A stretch of 64,000 nt of DNA from Luteimonas rhizosphaericola. GTDB taxonomy: Bacteria; Pseudomonadota; Gammaproteobacteria; Xanthomonadales; Xanthomonadaceae. The stretch spans positions 453,678 to 517,677 of the forward strand of contig NZ_JARXRN010000028.1 in the NCBI RefSeq assembly GCF_029888045.1. The letters run 5' to 3'. The first letter of the stretch is position 1. Each line of letters opens with the position of its first letter. The notes beneath the pieces are model-generated. The model saw nothing but the letters and a program-made list of their open reading frames with translations, made no database searches and was not told where the DNA came from. This document shows, piece by piece, positions 26,364 to 34,986 of this stretch. The position numbers and the translations under genes are program-made.

Positions 26364-27029
26364 ATGCGACTGCACCCGTGCCTTCTTGCCGCCACCCTGA
26401 TGACCCTGTGCGCCTGCAGCGCACAGCGCGACGACGCGGCCGCCACGCCGTCCCCCGCCGGGCAGCCCGACGCACCCGCACCGGTGGCGGCTGCGCCCGA
26501 CCAGCCCGAACGCGATGTGCCGCCCGCCACGGCCGGCCAGGCCACCGGGTCGCTGCGTGTCGACGGGCCCGCGGAAGGCACGATCACCTTCGCCGGGTTC
26601 GGTCCGGCCGACTTCGGTGCGACCGCCGAAGCGGTGCGCCAGGCCTGGGGCGGCGACCTGGGCGATGCCCAGCCCTCCGAACCGGGGGGCTGCTACTACC
26701 TGATCCCGCAGCCGCTGGGCGCAGAAGGCTTCCGCACCGCCTTCATGATCGAGCGCGACCGCTTCGTGCGCATCGACGTGCGCGACGCGTCGGTCACCGC
26801 GCCCGGCGGGGCGAAAGTCGGCATGGATGGGGACGAGGTGCGCGCGCTGTACGCCGACCGGATCACCGAGCAGCCGCACAAGTACGATCCGGACGGGCGC
26901 GTGCTGCGCGTGACCGATGCCGGCGGCGGAGAGGCCGCGCTGGTGTTCGAACTCGACGGCCGGGGACGGGTCGACCAGTGGCGGATCGGGATGCCGCCGC
27001 AGGTGGACTACGTCGAGGGCTGTTCCTGA
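26364..27029 (+). CDS. Lipoprotein of unknown function
   Basis: The 221-residue product has a signal peptide with the lipobox LCAC (Cys18) and should be lipid-anchored. A Pro/Ala-rich linker (20-60) leads to a domain (about 62-221) with GTITFAGFGPADFGATAEAVRQAWGG and MDGDEVRALYADRITEQPHKYDP. This layout suggests a small beta-sandwich or lectin-like envelope protein, but I do not recognise a named family. Start at 26364 opens the signal peptide, with CGGAGC about ten bases before. It is in the same direction as hmgA (127 bases upstream) and the exchanger gene, without an obvious link in function. Confidence 0.75.
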   Translation: MRLHPCLLAATLMTLCACSAQRDDAAATPSPAGQPDAPAPVAAAPDQPERDVPPATAGQATGSLRVDGPAEGTITFAGFGPADFGATAEAVRQAWGGDLGDAQPSEPGGCYYLIPQPLGAEGFRTAFMIERDRFVRIDVRDASVTAPGGAKVGMDGDEVRALYADRITEQPHKYDPDGRVLRVTDAGGGEAALVFELDGRGRVDQWRIGMPPQVDYVEGCS

Positions 27030-27049
27030 CGCCCGTCGCGCATCCGGCT

Positions 27050-27055
27050 TAGAAT
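27050..27055 (+). promoter_or_regulatory. -10 box (TAGAAT) before the Ca/Na exchanger gene
   Basis: TAGAAT ends 13 bases before the ATG at 27068 and 31 before the ATG at 27086, so the transcript would have a very short leader. No -35 consensus is visible. Confidence 0.4.
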
Positions 27056-27085
27056 CGCGCCACTTCGATGGACGGGGGCGTCGCG

Positions 27086-28030
27086 ATGCTGGGTGCGCTG
27101 TTCTACTTCGTCGCCGGCATCGTGCTGCTGGCGCTCGGTGGCGACTCGCTGGTGAAGGCGGCCTCCGGGCTGGCGCGGCGCTTCGGGCTGTCGCCGTTCA
27201 CCACCGGCCTGGTGCTGGTGGCCTTCGCGACCTCGATCCCGGAACTGGCGGTCAACCTGCGCGCGCTGTGGATCGGCGATGCGGCGCTGGCGCTCGGCAA
27301 CGCCGTCGGCAGCAACATCGCGAACTTCGGCCTCACCCTCGGGGCGGCCGCGCTGTGCGCGCCGCTGCTGATCCGCTGGAAGGCGCTGCCGTCGCTGCTG
27401 GTGTGCCTGGTGGTGGCTACGTTGGCGACGATCCTGCTGGGCCAGGACGGGCGCCTGACCCGGCTGGACGGCGTGGTGCTGGTGGGCGCGTTCGTCGCCG
27501 TGCTCGGCTTCGCCTGGGCATTCGGCCGGCGCCAGCCGGAACTGCGCAGCCAGTTCGCCGGATTCGCCGAGACACGCACCGACCCGGTGCTCAACCTGGT
27601 GCGGCTGGCGATCGGGATCGCGCTGCTGTCCTTCGGCGCCAAGTGGGCGGTGCAGGGCGGGCTCGGGCTCGGCCAGGCGCTGGGGATGGAATCGCTGCTC
27701 ACCGGCCTGCTGGTGGTGGCGATCGGCACCGCGCTGCCGGAGATGTCCGCGGCGATGGCCGCGGCCCGGCGCGGGCAGGGCGACATCGTCGCCGGACACG
27801 TGATCGGCTCGAGCCTGGTGAACCTGCTGCTGGTGGTCGGCGGCATGGCGCTGGTGCGCGACGTGCCCGTGCCGGCCTCGTTCCTGCGCTTCGAACTTCC
27901 GGCGGCGCTGGTGCTGGCGGCGCTGATGCTGCCGATGCTGCGCGGCGAGATGCGCATCAGCCGCGCCGAGGGCGCGGTACTGCTGCTGGCGTTCCTGGCC
28001 TGGGTCGCGGCGGAACTGCTGATGCTGTGA
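27086..28030 (+). CDS. Calcium/sodium antiporter (CaCA family, YrbG-like)
   Basis: This 314-residue, ten-helix membrane protein has the paired alpha-repeats of cation/Ca exchangers: ATSIPELAVNL with GNAVGSNIANFGLTLG in the first half, and GTALPEMSAAM with GHVIGSSLVNLLLVVG in the second. The acidic residues and GSN/GSS motifs are the ion-binding sites. It probably exports Ca2+ in exchange for Na+ or H+. I favour ATG 27086, preceded by a GGGGG ribosome-like run; ATG 27068 is possible and would add MDGGVA. The Mrp antiporter operon converges from the other side. Confidence 0.9.
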   Translation: MLGALFYFVAGIVLLALGGDSLVKAASGLARRFGLSPFTTGLVLVAFATSIPELAVNLRALWIGDAALALGNAVGSNIANFGLTLGAAALCAPLLIRWKALPSLLVCLVVATLATILLGQDGRLTRLDGVVLVGAFVAVLGFAWAFGRRQPELRSQFAGFAETRTDPVLNLVRLAIGIALLSFGAKWAVQGGLGLGQALGMESLLTGLLVVAIGTALPEMSAAMAAARRGQGDIVAGHVIGSSLVNLLLVVGGMALVRDVPVPASFLRFELPAALVLAALMLPMLRGEMRISRAEGAVLLLAFLAWVAAELLML

Positions 28031-28069
28031 GCGGCGTCGCCGCGATCCGGCGGCGCGGACGATGCGCTG

Positions 28070-28486
28070 CTACCGGCGGGGCCCGCGGGCGTGCCCCTCG
28101 TGCTCGCGGGCGTGCTTCTCCGCGCGTTCGTCGACGTCGTCGCGGATATGGCCCTCCGGCTCGATCGGCAGGGACGGATCCTCGGGCCGCTTGTCCATCA
28201 GCGACAGCGCGGCGCGCGACATCATGTGCGCGGCCACCGGCGCGGTCAGGAACAGGAACACGGTGACCAGCAGTTCGCGCGGGTGCAGCCCCGACCCGTG
28301 CACCGCGTGATAGGAGATCGAGGCCGCCAGGATGCAGCCCACGCCCAGCGTGCTGGCCTTGGTGGGGCCGTGGATGCGATGGAAGAAGCGGGTCAGCTTG
28401 ACCAGGGCGAAGCTGCCCAGGAACACGAAGAAGCAGCCCACCACCAGCAGGACCACGGTCAGCAGGTCGACCAGCCAGGTGATCAT
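28070..28486 (-). CDS. mnhG: Mrp/Pha cation/proton antiporter subunit G
   Basis: This is the last gene of the minus-strand Mrp-type antiporter operon. The 138-residue product has three hydrophobic helices in the first 90 residues, with the family segments FVFLGSFALVKLTRFFHRIHGPTKASTLGVGCIL and TAPVAAHMMSRAAL. The C-terminal 40 residues are highly charged (EPEGHIRDDVDERAEKHARE), a cytoplasmic tail. Its start overlaps the F-subunit stop. MrpG is needed for assembly of the complex. No terminator is seen downstream. Confidence 0.9.
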   Translation of the reverse strand: MITWLVDLLTVVLLVVGCFFVFLGSFALVKLTRFFHRIHGPTKASTLGVGCILAASISYHAVHGSGLHPRELLVTVFLFLTAPVAAHMMSRAALSLMDKRPEDPSLPIEPEGHIRDDVDERAEKHAREHEGHARGPRR

Positions 28487-28764
28487 TCGACGATGTCCCG
28501 GCGCACCACGTACTTGCTCAGCACCACGGTGCCGAAGAAGCCGAGCATGGCGATGATCAGCGCGACCTCGAAGTAGATCTCCGTGTCGAGGTACATGCCG
28601 AACAGCACCAGCAGCGCGATCGTGCTCACGTACAGCGTGTCCAGCGCGAGGATGCGGTCCGGCGCGGTCGGCCCGCGGACCAGGCGCCACAGCGACAGCA
28701 GCATGGCGACGCCGACCACCATCAGCCCGCCGGCGATGAACAGGTCGACCTCGATCCCGATCAT
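28483..28764 (-). CDS. mnhF: Mrp/Pha cation/proton antiporter subunit F
   Basis: The 93-residue protein has three transmembrane helices and the family stretch RGPTAPDRILALDTLYVSTIALLVL followed by FEVALIIAMLGFFGTVVLSKY. It is a small structural subunit of the multisubunit Na+(K+)/H+ antiporter in the inner membrane. It overlaps the G subunit at its end and the E subunit at its start with four-base ATGA junctions, consistent with coordinated translation. Confidence 0.92.
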   Translation of the reverse strand: MIGIEVDLFIAGGLMVVGVAMLLSLWRLVRGPTAPDRILALDTLYVSTIALLVLFGMYLDTEIYFEVALIIAMLGFFGTVVLSKYVVRRDIVE

Positions 28765-29249
28765 GGGAACACCTTCAGCATCGGCGCCTCGTAGCGACGC
28801 TTGATCTCGTCGATCATCGCCTGCGGGTCGTCGACGTCGAGGCAATGCACCAGCAGGTGGCGCCGGTCCTCGGAAAGTTCGGAGCTCAGCGTGCCGGGGG
28901 TGAGGGTGATGATGCTGGCCAGGGCCGAGATGCCGTGGATGTTGGTCAGGTCCAGCGGCACCCACACGAAACGCGAACGCAGCCGCGCCTCCGGGCCCAG
29001 CACCTGGCGCGCGACCGTGACGTTGGCGATCACGATGTCGACCATCAGCCGGCCCGCAAGCGGTACCAGGATCCAGACGTTGCCCAGGCGCGCGAACTCG
29101 CGTTCCAGCCGCGCGGCGATGTGCGGCATCAGCCACGCCAGCAGCGCGGCCATGAGCAGGGTGCCCGGGCGGTAGTCCTCGGCCATCAGCACCCAGAAGG
29201 CGAAGACGGTGAGGCTTTGCGGGATCGAGGGGAACAGGCGTCGTCTCAT
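28761..29249 (-). CDS. mnhE: Mrp/Pha cation/proton antiporter subunit E
   Basis: The 162-residue product has two N-terminal helices and the soluble domain typical of MrpE, with VANVTVARQVLGPEA-like sequence IVIANVTVARQVLGPEARLRS trimmed here to its core, then SALASIITLTPGTLSSELSE and the closing HCLDVDDPQAMIDEIKRRYE. The ATG at 29249 begins at the membrane segment. MrpE is needed for full antiport rate. It lies 13 bases after the D subunit stop. Confidence 0.9.
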   Translation of the reverse strand: MRRRLFPSIPQSLTVFAFWVLMAEDYRPGTLLMAALLAWLMPHIAARLEREFARLGNVWILVPLAGRLMVDIVIANVTVARQVLGPEARLRSRFVWVPLDLTNIHGISALASIITLTPGTLSSELSEDRRHLLVHCLDVDDPQAMIDEIKRRYEAPMLKVFP

Positions 29250-29262
29250 GGCGGGACTCGTA

Positions 29263-30813
29263 TCAGGGTTGCCGCACGGCGGGCGTCGCCGCGCGGACTT
29301 CGCGCACATAGTCTTCGGGCGCCAGCAACTGGCGCGCGGTCATCTGGGTGTATTCCAGGATCGGCGCGGCGAACACCGTCATGGCCACGCCGTAGCCCAG
29401 CAGGACGAACGTGCCGAACAGCTCGCGCTTGCGCACCCGCGGCTTGCGTGGCGCAGGAGCGCCCGGCACCGGTACCGCGACCTGTTCGGCCTCGCTCGTG
29501 CGCCAGAACAGGCGCGTGCCGGTGCGGCTCAGGCCGATGAGCGCCAGCAGGCTGCCCGCCAGCACGGCGGCATACACCGCGCCGGTGTCCGCCGGCGGCA
29601 CCGCGGCCAGCAGCAGGGCCTTGCCGATGAAGCCCGACAGCGGCGGCAGGCCGACGAGCGAGATGGCCGCGACCATGTACACCAGCCCCGTCAGGCGCGG
29701 CATCGGCGGCGCCTGCGGCAGCAGGCGGTCGCCGACTTCGCCGCGTTCGCGCTGCACCGCGTGCGCGATCATGAACATCGCCGCGCTGGCGAAGCAGCTG
29801 TGCGGCAGGTAATAGAGGCCGGCGGCGATGGTGCCGGGCTCGGCGAGCGCGAATGCCACGAACAGCGTGCCGGCCGACAGCAGCACGAGGTACGAGGCCG
29901 AGATCCGCAGCCGCAGCGCGCCGACCACCCCCAGGCCGCCCAGCAGCAGGGTCACCAGGCCGAACGCGAGCAGCATGCCGCGCCCGAATCCCGCCAGCGC
30001 ACCCGCCTCGTCGCCCAGCATCAGCGTGGTGACGCGCAGCAGCGCGTACAGTCCGACCTTGGTCATGATGGTGAACAGCGCCGCGACCGCGGCCGGCGCG
30101 CGCGCATACGTCTCCGGCAGCCACAGGTACATCGGCAGCAGGGCGGCCTTGGCGCAGAACACCACCAGCAGCAGCCCCATCGCCGCCCGCACCAGCGCCG
30201 CGTCCTCCGCCGCGACCTCGCGGATGCGCACCGCCAGTTCGGCCATGTTGAGCGTGCCGAGGAGGCCGTAGATCAGGGCCAGCGCCACCAGGAACAGGGT
30301 GGAGGCGACGATGTTGAAGACCACGTAGTGCATGCCCGCCTTCATCCGTTCGCCGCGCCCGCCCGAGAGCAGCAGTCCGTAGGAGGCGATCAGCAGCACT
30401 TCGAAAAAGACGAACAGGTTGAACACGTCGCCGGTCAGGAACGCGCCGTTGAGGCCGGCCAGCTGGATCTGGAACAGGGCGTGGAAATGCAGCGCGCGCT
30501 TGTCCCAGCCCGCGCAGGCGTAGACCAGGCAGGGGATGGCGAGCAGACAGGTGGTGAGCACCATCAGCGCGCTGAGCCGGTCGAGCATCAGCACGATGCC
30601 GATGCGCGAGGGCCAGTCGCCGAGCAGGTAGACCTCGATCCCGCCGCCGGCGGCGCGCGCGAACAGGGCCAGCGACGCCGCCAGCAGCACGGCGAGCCCG
30701 ATCGACGCGCCGATGCGCAGCACCCGCGTGCTGTGCCGGCGTTCGAGCAGCAGCAGGATGGCGCCGCACAGCAGCGGCACCAGGATCGGCGCGAGGACCA
30801 GGTGCTGCATCAT
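29263..30813 (-). CDS. mnhD: Mrp/Pha cation/proton antiporter subunit D
   Basis: This 516-residue protein is homologous to the proton-pumping NuoM/NuoN subunits. Fourteen helices are visible, with the conserved Glu helix region FVFFEVLLIASYGLLLSGG and the Lys-helix region FCAKAALLPMYLWLPETYARAP (given here in parts), which form the proton path. The C-terminal 50 residues are hydrophilic and contain a PRKPRVRKR run. It may start at either of two adjacent ATGs (30813 or 30810) that overlap the C-subunit stop. Confidence 0.92.
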   Translation of the reverse strand: MMQHLVLAPILVPLLCGAILLLLERRHSTRVLRIGASIGLAVLLAASLALFARAAGGGIEVYLLGDWPSRIGIVLMLDRLSALMVLTTCLLAIPCLVYACAGWDKRALHFHALFQIQLAGLNGAFLTGDVFNLFVFFEVLLIASYGLLLSGGRGERMKAGMHYVVFNIVASTLFLVALALIYGLLGTLNMAELAVRIREVAAEDAALVRAAMGLLLVVFCAKAALLPMYLWLPETYARAPAAVAALFTIMTKVGLYALLRVTTLMLGDEAGALAGFGRGMLLAFGLVTLLLGGLGVVGALRLRISASYLVLLSAGTLFVAFALAEPGTIAAGLYYLPHSCFASAAMFMIAHAVQRERGEVGDRLLPQAPPMPRLTGLVYMVAAISLVGLPPLSGFIGKALLLAAVPPADTGAVYAAVLAGSLLALIGLSRTGTRLFWRTSEAEQVAVPVPGAPAPRKPRVRKRELFGTFVLLGYGVAMTVFAAPILEYTQMTARQLLAPEDYVREVRAATPAVRQP

Positions 30814-31181
30814 GCCGGCGGCGGCGCGCTGTTGTCGGCCTGGCCGGGCTCGCGGCCGTCGACGTGGTCGCTGTGGAGGTCGGCATGGTTGCGCATCGCC
30901 ACCACCACCACCACCGCGGTCATCGCGAACGCGATCACGATCGCGGTCAGCACCAGCGCCTGCGGCAGCGGGTCCGCGTAGTAGGCCGCGGTCGTCTCGA
31001 CCCCGTAGCGCAGCACCGGCGGCTTGCCGACCGCCAGCCGCCCGGAGGAGAAGATCAGCAGGTTGGTCGCGTAGGACAGCAGGGTCAGGCCGAGGATCAC
31101 GTCGAAGGTGCGCGCGCGCAGCAGCAGGTACACGCCCGCCGCCACCAGCACGCCGATCCCGCTGGCGATCGCGAATTCCAT
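30810..31181 (-). CDS. mnhC: Mrp/Pha cation/proton antiporter subunit C
   Basis: The 123-residue product is a NuoK homologue with three helices: IASGIGVLVAAGVYLLLR, DVILGLTLLSYATNLLIF and QALVLTAIVIAFAMTAVVVVV. The segment TYDVILGL-type start and DPLPQALVLTAIVI are typical of MrpC. It has a hydrophilic His/Asp-rich tail after residue 98 that is longer than usual. Start and stop both overlap neighbours, so A/B, C and D are translationally linked. Confidence 0.92.
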   Translation of the reverse strand: MEFAIASGIGVLVAAGVYLLLRARTFDVILGLTLLSYATNLLIFSSGRLAVGKPPVLRYGVETTAAYYADPLPQALVLTAIVIAFAMTAVVVVVAMRNHADLHSDHVDGREPGQADNSAPPPA

Positions 31182-33961
31182 CAGTGTCCTCCTTCCTCGA
31201 GCAGTTGCCGGCGCCGCACCGTGCCCATGGTCGACAGCATCAGCAGCGCGCCGGCGAACACCACCACGTACACCCCGGTGTCGAACACGAGCGCGCTGGC
31301 CAGCGGCAGGTGTCCGATCAGCGGCAGGTCGAGGTCGACGTGGCCGCTGGTCAGGAACGGCAGGCCGAACACGAGCGAACCCAGGCCGCCGACGGTGGCG
31401 ACGATCAGTCCGATCGCGATGCCGCGCAGGTAGTCGAACCCGAACGTCGCCTCCACCGCGCGCGCGCCCTGTACCACGTACTTGATCAGCACCGGCACCG
31501 CGATCGCCAGCCCGGCGATGAAACCGCCGCCGGGTGCGTTGTGGCCGCGCAGGAACAGGTAGATCGAGACCGTCAGCGCCAGGGGAAACAGCAGCTGGGT
31601 GAGGTCGGCGGGGATCGGCAGCTGCACCGGCGGGCCGGGCAGGACCTCGTCCGGACGCAGCCGTGCCCAGCGCAGCAGCGCGTGCACCACCAGCGCGGCG
31701 ACCGCGAACACGGTGATCTCGCCGTAGGTGTCGAAGCCGCGGAAGTCGACCAGGATCACGTTGACCACGTTCGCTCCGTAGGCCTCGGGCAGCGAGCGGG
31801 CGAGCATCTCGCCCGAGATCGTCTGCTGCGGCGAGAGCATCATCGCGTAGGCCAGTCCGCCCACGCCGAGTCCCGCCACGATCGACAGCAGCCCGTCGCG
31901 CCAGCGGCGCAGCGGGGTGCGCGCCTGCTTCGACTGCTTGGGCAGGTAGTTCAGCGCCATCATCATCAGCGCGATGGTCACCATCTCGACCATCAGCTGG
32001 GTCAGCGCCAGGTCCGGCGCCGACAGCAGCGCGAACGTCAGGCTCACCAGCAGCCCGACCGCGCCGATCACGATCAGCGCCGTCAGCCGGCGTCCGTGCA
32101 CCGCAACCGTGCCGAGGGTAGACGCCACCAGCACCGCCCACAGGATCCAGCCCAGCCAGGGCATCGACTGCGAACGCTCCAGGTCCGGCAGCAGGCGGTC
32201 GGGCGCGCCGAGGAACGGCATCGCGCCCACCACCAGCGTCACCACGATCATCCAGAACAGGCTGCGGCGGATTCCGCCGTCGGCCACGCGCTGGGTGAAC
32301 CGGCCCGCGGCCATGAACAGCGCCTCGATGTTGACCTGGAACAGGTGCCGGCCCCAGGTACGCAGGATCGCGTCGTGGAGCGTGAACAGCCGCCGCAGCA
32401 GGAAGTAGAACGCCAGCCCGCCCAGCACGCCGCCGATGCTCATCGCCAGCGGCAGGTTCCAGCCGTGCCACACCGCGAGCGAGAACTCCGGCGCCGCGTC
32501 GCCCAGGGTCCCGGCGACCGCGGTCTTGAGCAGCGGCTCCACCGTCAACGCGGGCAGGATGCCGACCGCCAGGCACAGCACCACCAGCACCGCGACCGGG
32601 ATCCGCATCCAGATCGGGGGTTCGTGCGGTTCCACCGGCAGTGCGCGCGGTCCGCGGCCGAGGAAGGCGTCGTGCACGAAGCGCAGGCTGTAGGCCACGC
32701 CGAACACGCCGTACAGCAGCGCGGCGATGCTGATCGCGATGCGGAAGGCGCGGTCGTCGCCGGCCTCCAGCGCTTCGGCGAAGAACATCTCCTTGGACAG
32801 GAAGCCGTTGAGCAGCGGGATCCCGGCCATCGCCAGCGAGGCCACGATCGCCAGCGCGGTGGTCCACGGCATGTAGCGACGCAGGTTGCCGAGCCGGCGC
32901 AGGTCGCGCGTGCCGCATTCGTGGTCGATGATGCCCGCAGCCATGAACAGCGAGGCCTTGAACGTGGCGTGGTTGAGGATGTGGAACACGCCGGCGACCA
33001 CCGCCATCGGCGTCGACAGCCCGAACAGCAGGGTGATCAGGCCCAGGTGCGAGATCGTCGAATACGCCAGCAGGCCCTTGAGGTCGTGCTGGAAGATCGC
33101 GTACCAGGCGCCGACCAGCAGGGTGATCGCGCCGACCGTGGTGACTACGTAGAAGAACAGGTCGCTGCCCGCCAGCGCCGGATGCAGGCGCGCGAGCAGG
33201 AACACGCCGGCCTTCACCATCGTCGCCGAGTGCAGGTAGGCCGAGACCGGGGTGGGCGCGGCCATCGCCTGCGGCAGCCAGAAGTGCAGCGGGAACTGCG
33301 CGCTCTTGGTGAACACGCCGGCCAGCACCAGTGCCAGGATCGCCGGGTACTCGGCGCTGGCGCGGATCGCGTCGCCCGCGGCCAGCACCACGTCCAGCTC
33401 GTAGCTGCCGACCACGCGCCCGATCAGCAGCACGCCGCCCAGCAGCGCCAGGCCGCCCAGGCCGGTGATGGTCAGCGCCATGCGCGCGCCCTGGCGCGCG
33501 TCCTGGCGGTGGGTCCAGAAGCCGATCAGCAGGAACGAGCTGATGCTGGTCAGTTCCCAGAACACCACCAGCAGCAGCAGGTTGCCGGCCAGCACCACGC
33601 CCAGCATCGCGCCCATGAACAGCAGCAGGTACGAGAAGAAGCGCGACGAGCAGTCGTCCTCGCTCAGGTAGTAGCGCGCGTACATCACGATCAGCACGCC
33701 GATGCCCAGCACCAGCCCGGCGAACATCCACGCCAGCCCGTCCAGCCGCAGCGACAGCGCCAGCCCGGCCTCGGGAATCCACGGCAGGCTCGCGGCCGGC
33801 ACCGCGCCGCCCATCACTGCCGGCGTGAACCACACCAGCACCCCCAGGCCCAGCAGCGGCGCGGCCGCAGCCAGCCAGGCGATGGTCCGTCGCGATGCGC
33901 CGCGGGCCAGCGCGATGGCCAGCGCCGCCACGAAGGGCAGGGCCAGGAGCAGGATCAGCAT
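31181..33961 (-). CDS. mnhA: Fused Mrp/Pha antiporter subunit A+B
   Basis: The 926-residue protein is the large NuoL-like subunit of the antiporter, with the B subunit fused at its C-terminus (about residues 770-926, where NAPGGGFIAGLAIAVPVLIKY and FDTGVYVVVFAGALLMLSTMG are MnhB signatures). The N-terminal NuoL-like core holds FWELTSISSFLLIGFW and SAQFPLHFWLPQAMAAPTPV, including the key Glu and Lys. Such A+B fusions typify Pha/group-2 systems. The operon order AB-C-D-E-F-G is complete, so the complex should be active in Na+/H+ or K+/H+ exchange and pH tolerance. It is the operon's first gene. Confidence 0.93.
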   Translation of the reverse strand: MLILLLALPFVAALAIALARGASRRTIAWLAAAAPLLGLGVLVWFTPAVMGGAVPAASLPWIPEAGLALSLRLDGLAWMFAGLVLGIGVLIVMYARYYLSEDDCSSRFFSYLLLFMGAMLGVVLAGNLLLLVVFWELTSISSFLLIGFWTHRQDARQGARMALTITGLGGLALLGGVLLIGRVVGSYELDVVLAAGDAIRASAEYPAILALVLAGVFTKSAQFPLHFWLPQAMAAPTPVSAYLHSATMVKAGVFLLARLHPALAGSDLFFYVVTTVGAITLLVGAWYAIFQHDLKGLLAYSTISHLGLITLLFGLSTPMAVVAGVFHILNHATFKASLFMAAGIIDHECGTRDLRRLGNLRRYMPWTTALAIVASLAMAGIPLLNGFLSKEMFFAEALEAGDDRAFRIAISIAALLYGVFGVAYSLRFVHDAFLGRGPRALPVEPHEPPIWMRIPVAVLVVLCLAVGILPALTVEPLLKTAVAGTLGDAAPEFSLAVWHGWNLPLAMSIGGVLGGLAFYFLLRRLFTLHDAILRTWGRHLFQVNIEALFMAAGRFTQRVADGGIRRSLFWMIVVTLVVGAMPFLGAPDRLLPDLERSQSMPWLGWILWAVLVASTLGTVAVHGRRLTALIVIGAVGLLVSLTFALLSAPDLALTQLMVEMVTIALMMMALNYLPKQSKQARTPLRRWRDGLLSIVAGLGVGGLAYAMMLSPQQTISGEMLARSLPEAYGANVVNVILVDFRGFDTYGEITVFAVAALVVHALLRWARLRPDEVLPGPPVQLPIPADLTQLLFPLALTVSIYLFLRGHNAPGGGFIAGLAIAVPVLIKYVVQGARAVEATFGFDYLRGIAIGLIVATVGGLGSLVFGLPFLTSGHVDLDLPLIGHLPLASALVFDTGVYVVVFAGALLMLSTMGTVRRRQLLEEGGH

Positions 33962-34065
33962 CGGGAATCCGGTGTGGGCGGGCCGGCGCGGCGCGCGAAC
34001 GCCGTGCCGGCCCCCGAGTTTAGCCGACGCACCCGCATGCCGGTGCCCACGTTATGCTTTGGTCG

Positions 34066-34986
34066 ATGACCGATCTGCCGGCCGCACCGTCCCGCGCCAT
34101 GCCCGCGCGCTCCGATGGCGGCCGCCGCGCGCTGGTGTTCGGCGGCAGCGGCCAGATCGGCCGGCCGCTGCTGGCGCGGCTGCTGCATGCGGGCTGGAAG
34201 GTGCACGCGCTCTCGCGCGAGGCGCAGGAAGAGGGGCCGCCGGGCGTTCACTGGCTGCGCGGCGACCTCGCCACCGCGCGCGACCTGCCGCCGGACGTCG
34301 ACGCGATCTTCAGCTGCGGCCCGCTGGATGCGTTCGCGCTGCGCTTCGCGCGCGGCGACCTGGCCGGCGCGCAGGTGGTGGCGTTCGGCTCCACCAGCGT
34401 CGCGGTGAAGCACGATTCGACCGACGCCGGCGAACGCGACATCGCCCGCCGCCTGCGCGAGGCCGAGGCGCGGCTGTTCGACGCCGCGTCCGCGCGCGGC
34501 ATCGCGGCCACCGTGCTGCGGCCCACGCTGGTGTACGGCGCGGGCCGCGACGCCACGCTGACGCGGATCGCGCGGCTGGCGCAGCGGCTGCACGGGTTCG
34601 CGCTGCCGGCCGATGCCACCGGCCTGCGCCAGCCGGTGCATGTGGACGATCTTGCGGCGGTGGCGATGGCCTGCCTCGATGCGCCCGTCGCGGCCGGGCA
34701 GGCCTATGCCGTCCCCGGCGGCGAAACGCTCGCCTACCGGGAGATGGTGGCGCGGGTGCTGGCGTCGCTGCCGTCGCGGCCACGGCTGTGGACGCTGCCG
34801 CCGGCGCTGTTCCGGACGCTGCTGGCGCCGGCGCGCCTGGCGGGCGTCGCCGCGGGATTCAACGATGCCGCGCTCGCGCGCATGCGCGAGGACCTGGTGT
34901 TCGATGCCGCCCCGGCCGCGCGCGATCTCGGCTACGCGCCGCGCGCGTTCGCGCCCGACGCGGCGATGTTCACACCTCCGGCGTGA
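34066..34986 (+). CDS. SDR / NAD-dependent epimerase-like protein
   Basis: This 306-residue protein has an N-terminal Rossmann motif (ALVFGGSGQIGRPLLARLL, GxxGxxG) and the extended-SDR features FGSTSVAVK, LRPTLVYGAGRD and QPVHVDDLAAVAMACL. The usual YxxxK catalytic pair is not obvious, so it may be an atypical SDR such as a ubiquinone-complex-associated NDUFA9-like protein. Start at 34066 gives a compact N-terminus; TATGCT ends eight bases upstream and may be its -10 box. Its 3' end overlaps the convergent EamA gene by 17 bases. Confidence 0.78.
   Translation: MTDLPAAPSRAMPARSDGGRRALVFGGSGQIGRPLLARLLHAGWKVHALSREAQEEGPPGVHWLRGDLATARDLPPDVDAIFSCGPLDAFALRFARGDLAGAQVVAFGSTSVAVKHDSTDAGERDIARRLREAEARLFDAASARGIAATVLRPTLVYGAGRDATLTRIARLAQRLHGFALPADATGLRQPVHVDDLAAVAMACLDAPVAAGQAYAVPGGETLAYREMVARVLASLPSRPRLWTLPPALFRTLLAPARLAGVAAGFNDAALARMREDLVFDAAPAARDLGYAPRAFAPDAAMFTPPA

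Noticed and set aside
30713-34069. 1118-codon open frame on the plus strand across the antiporter operon
   Set aside because: It is antisense to fully supported mnh genes, is rich in Arg/Gln/His with no domain, and open antisense frames are expected at this GC content.
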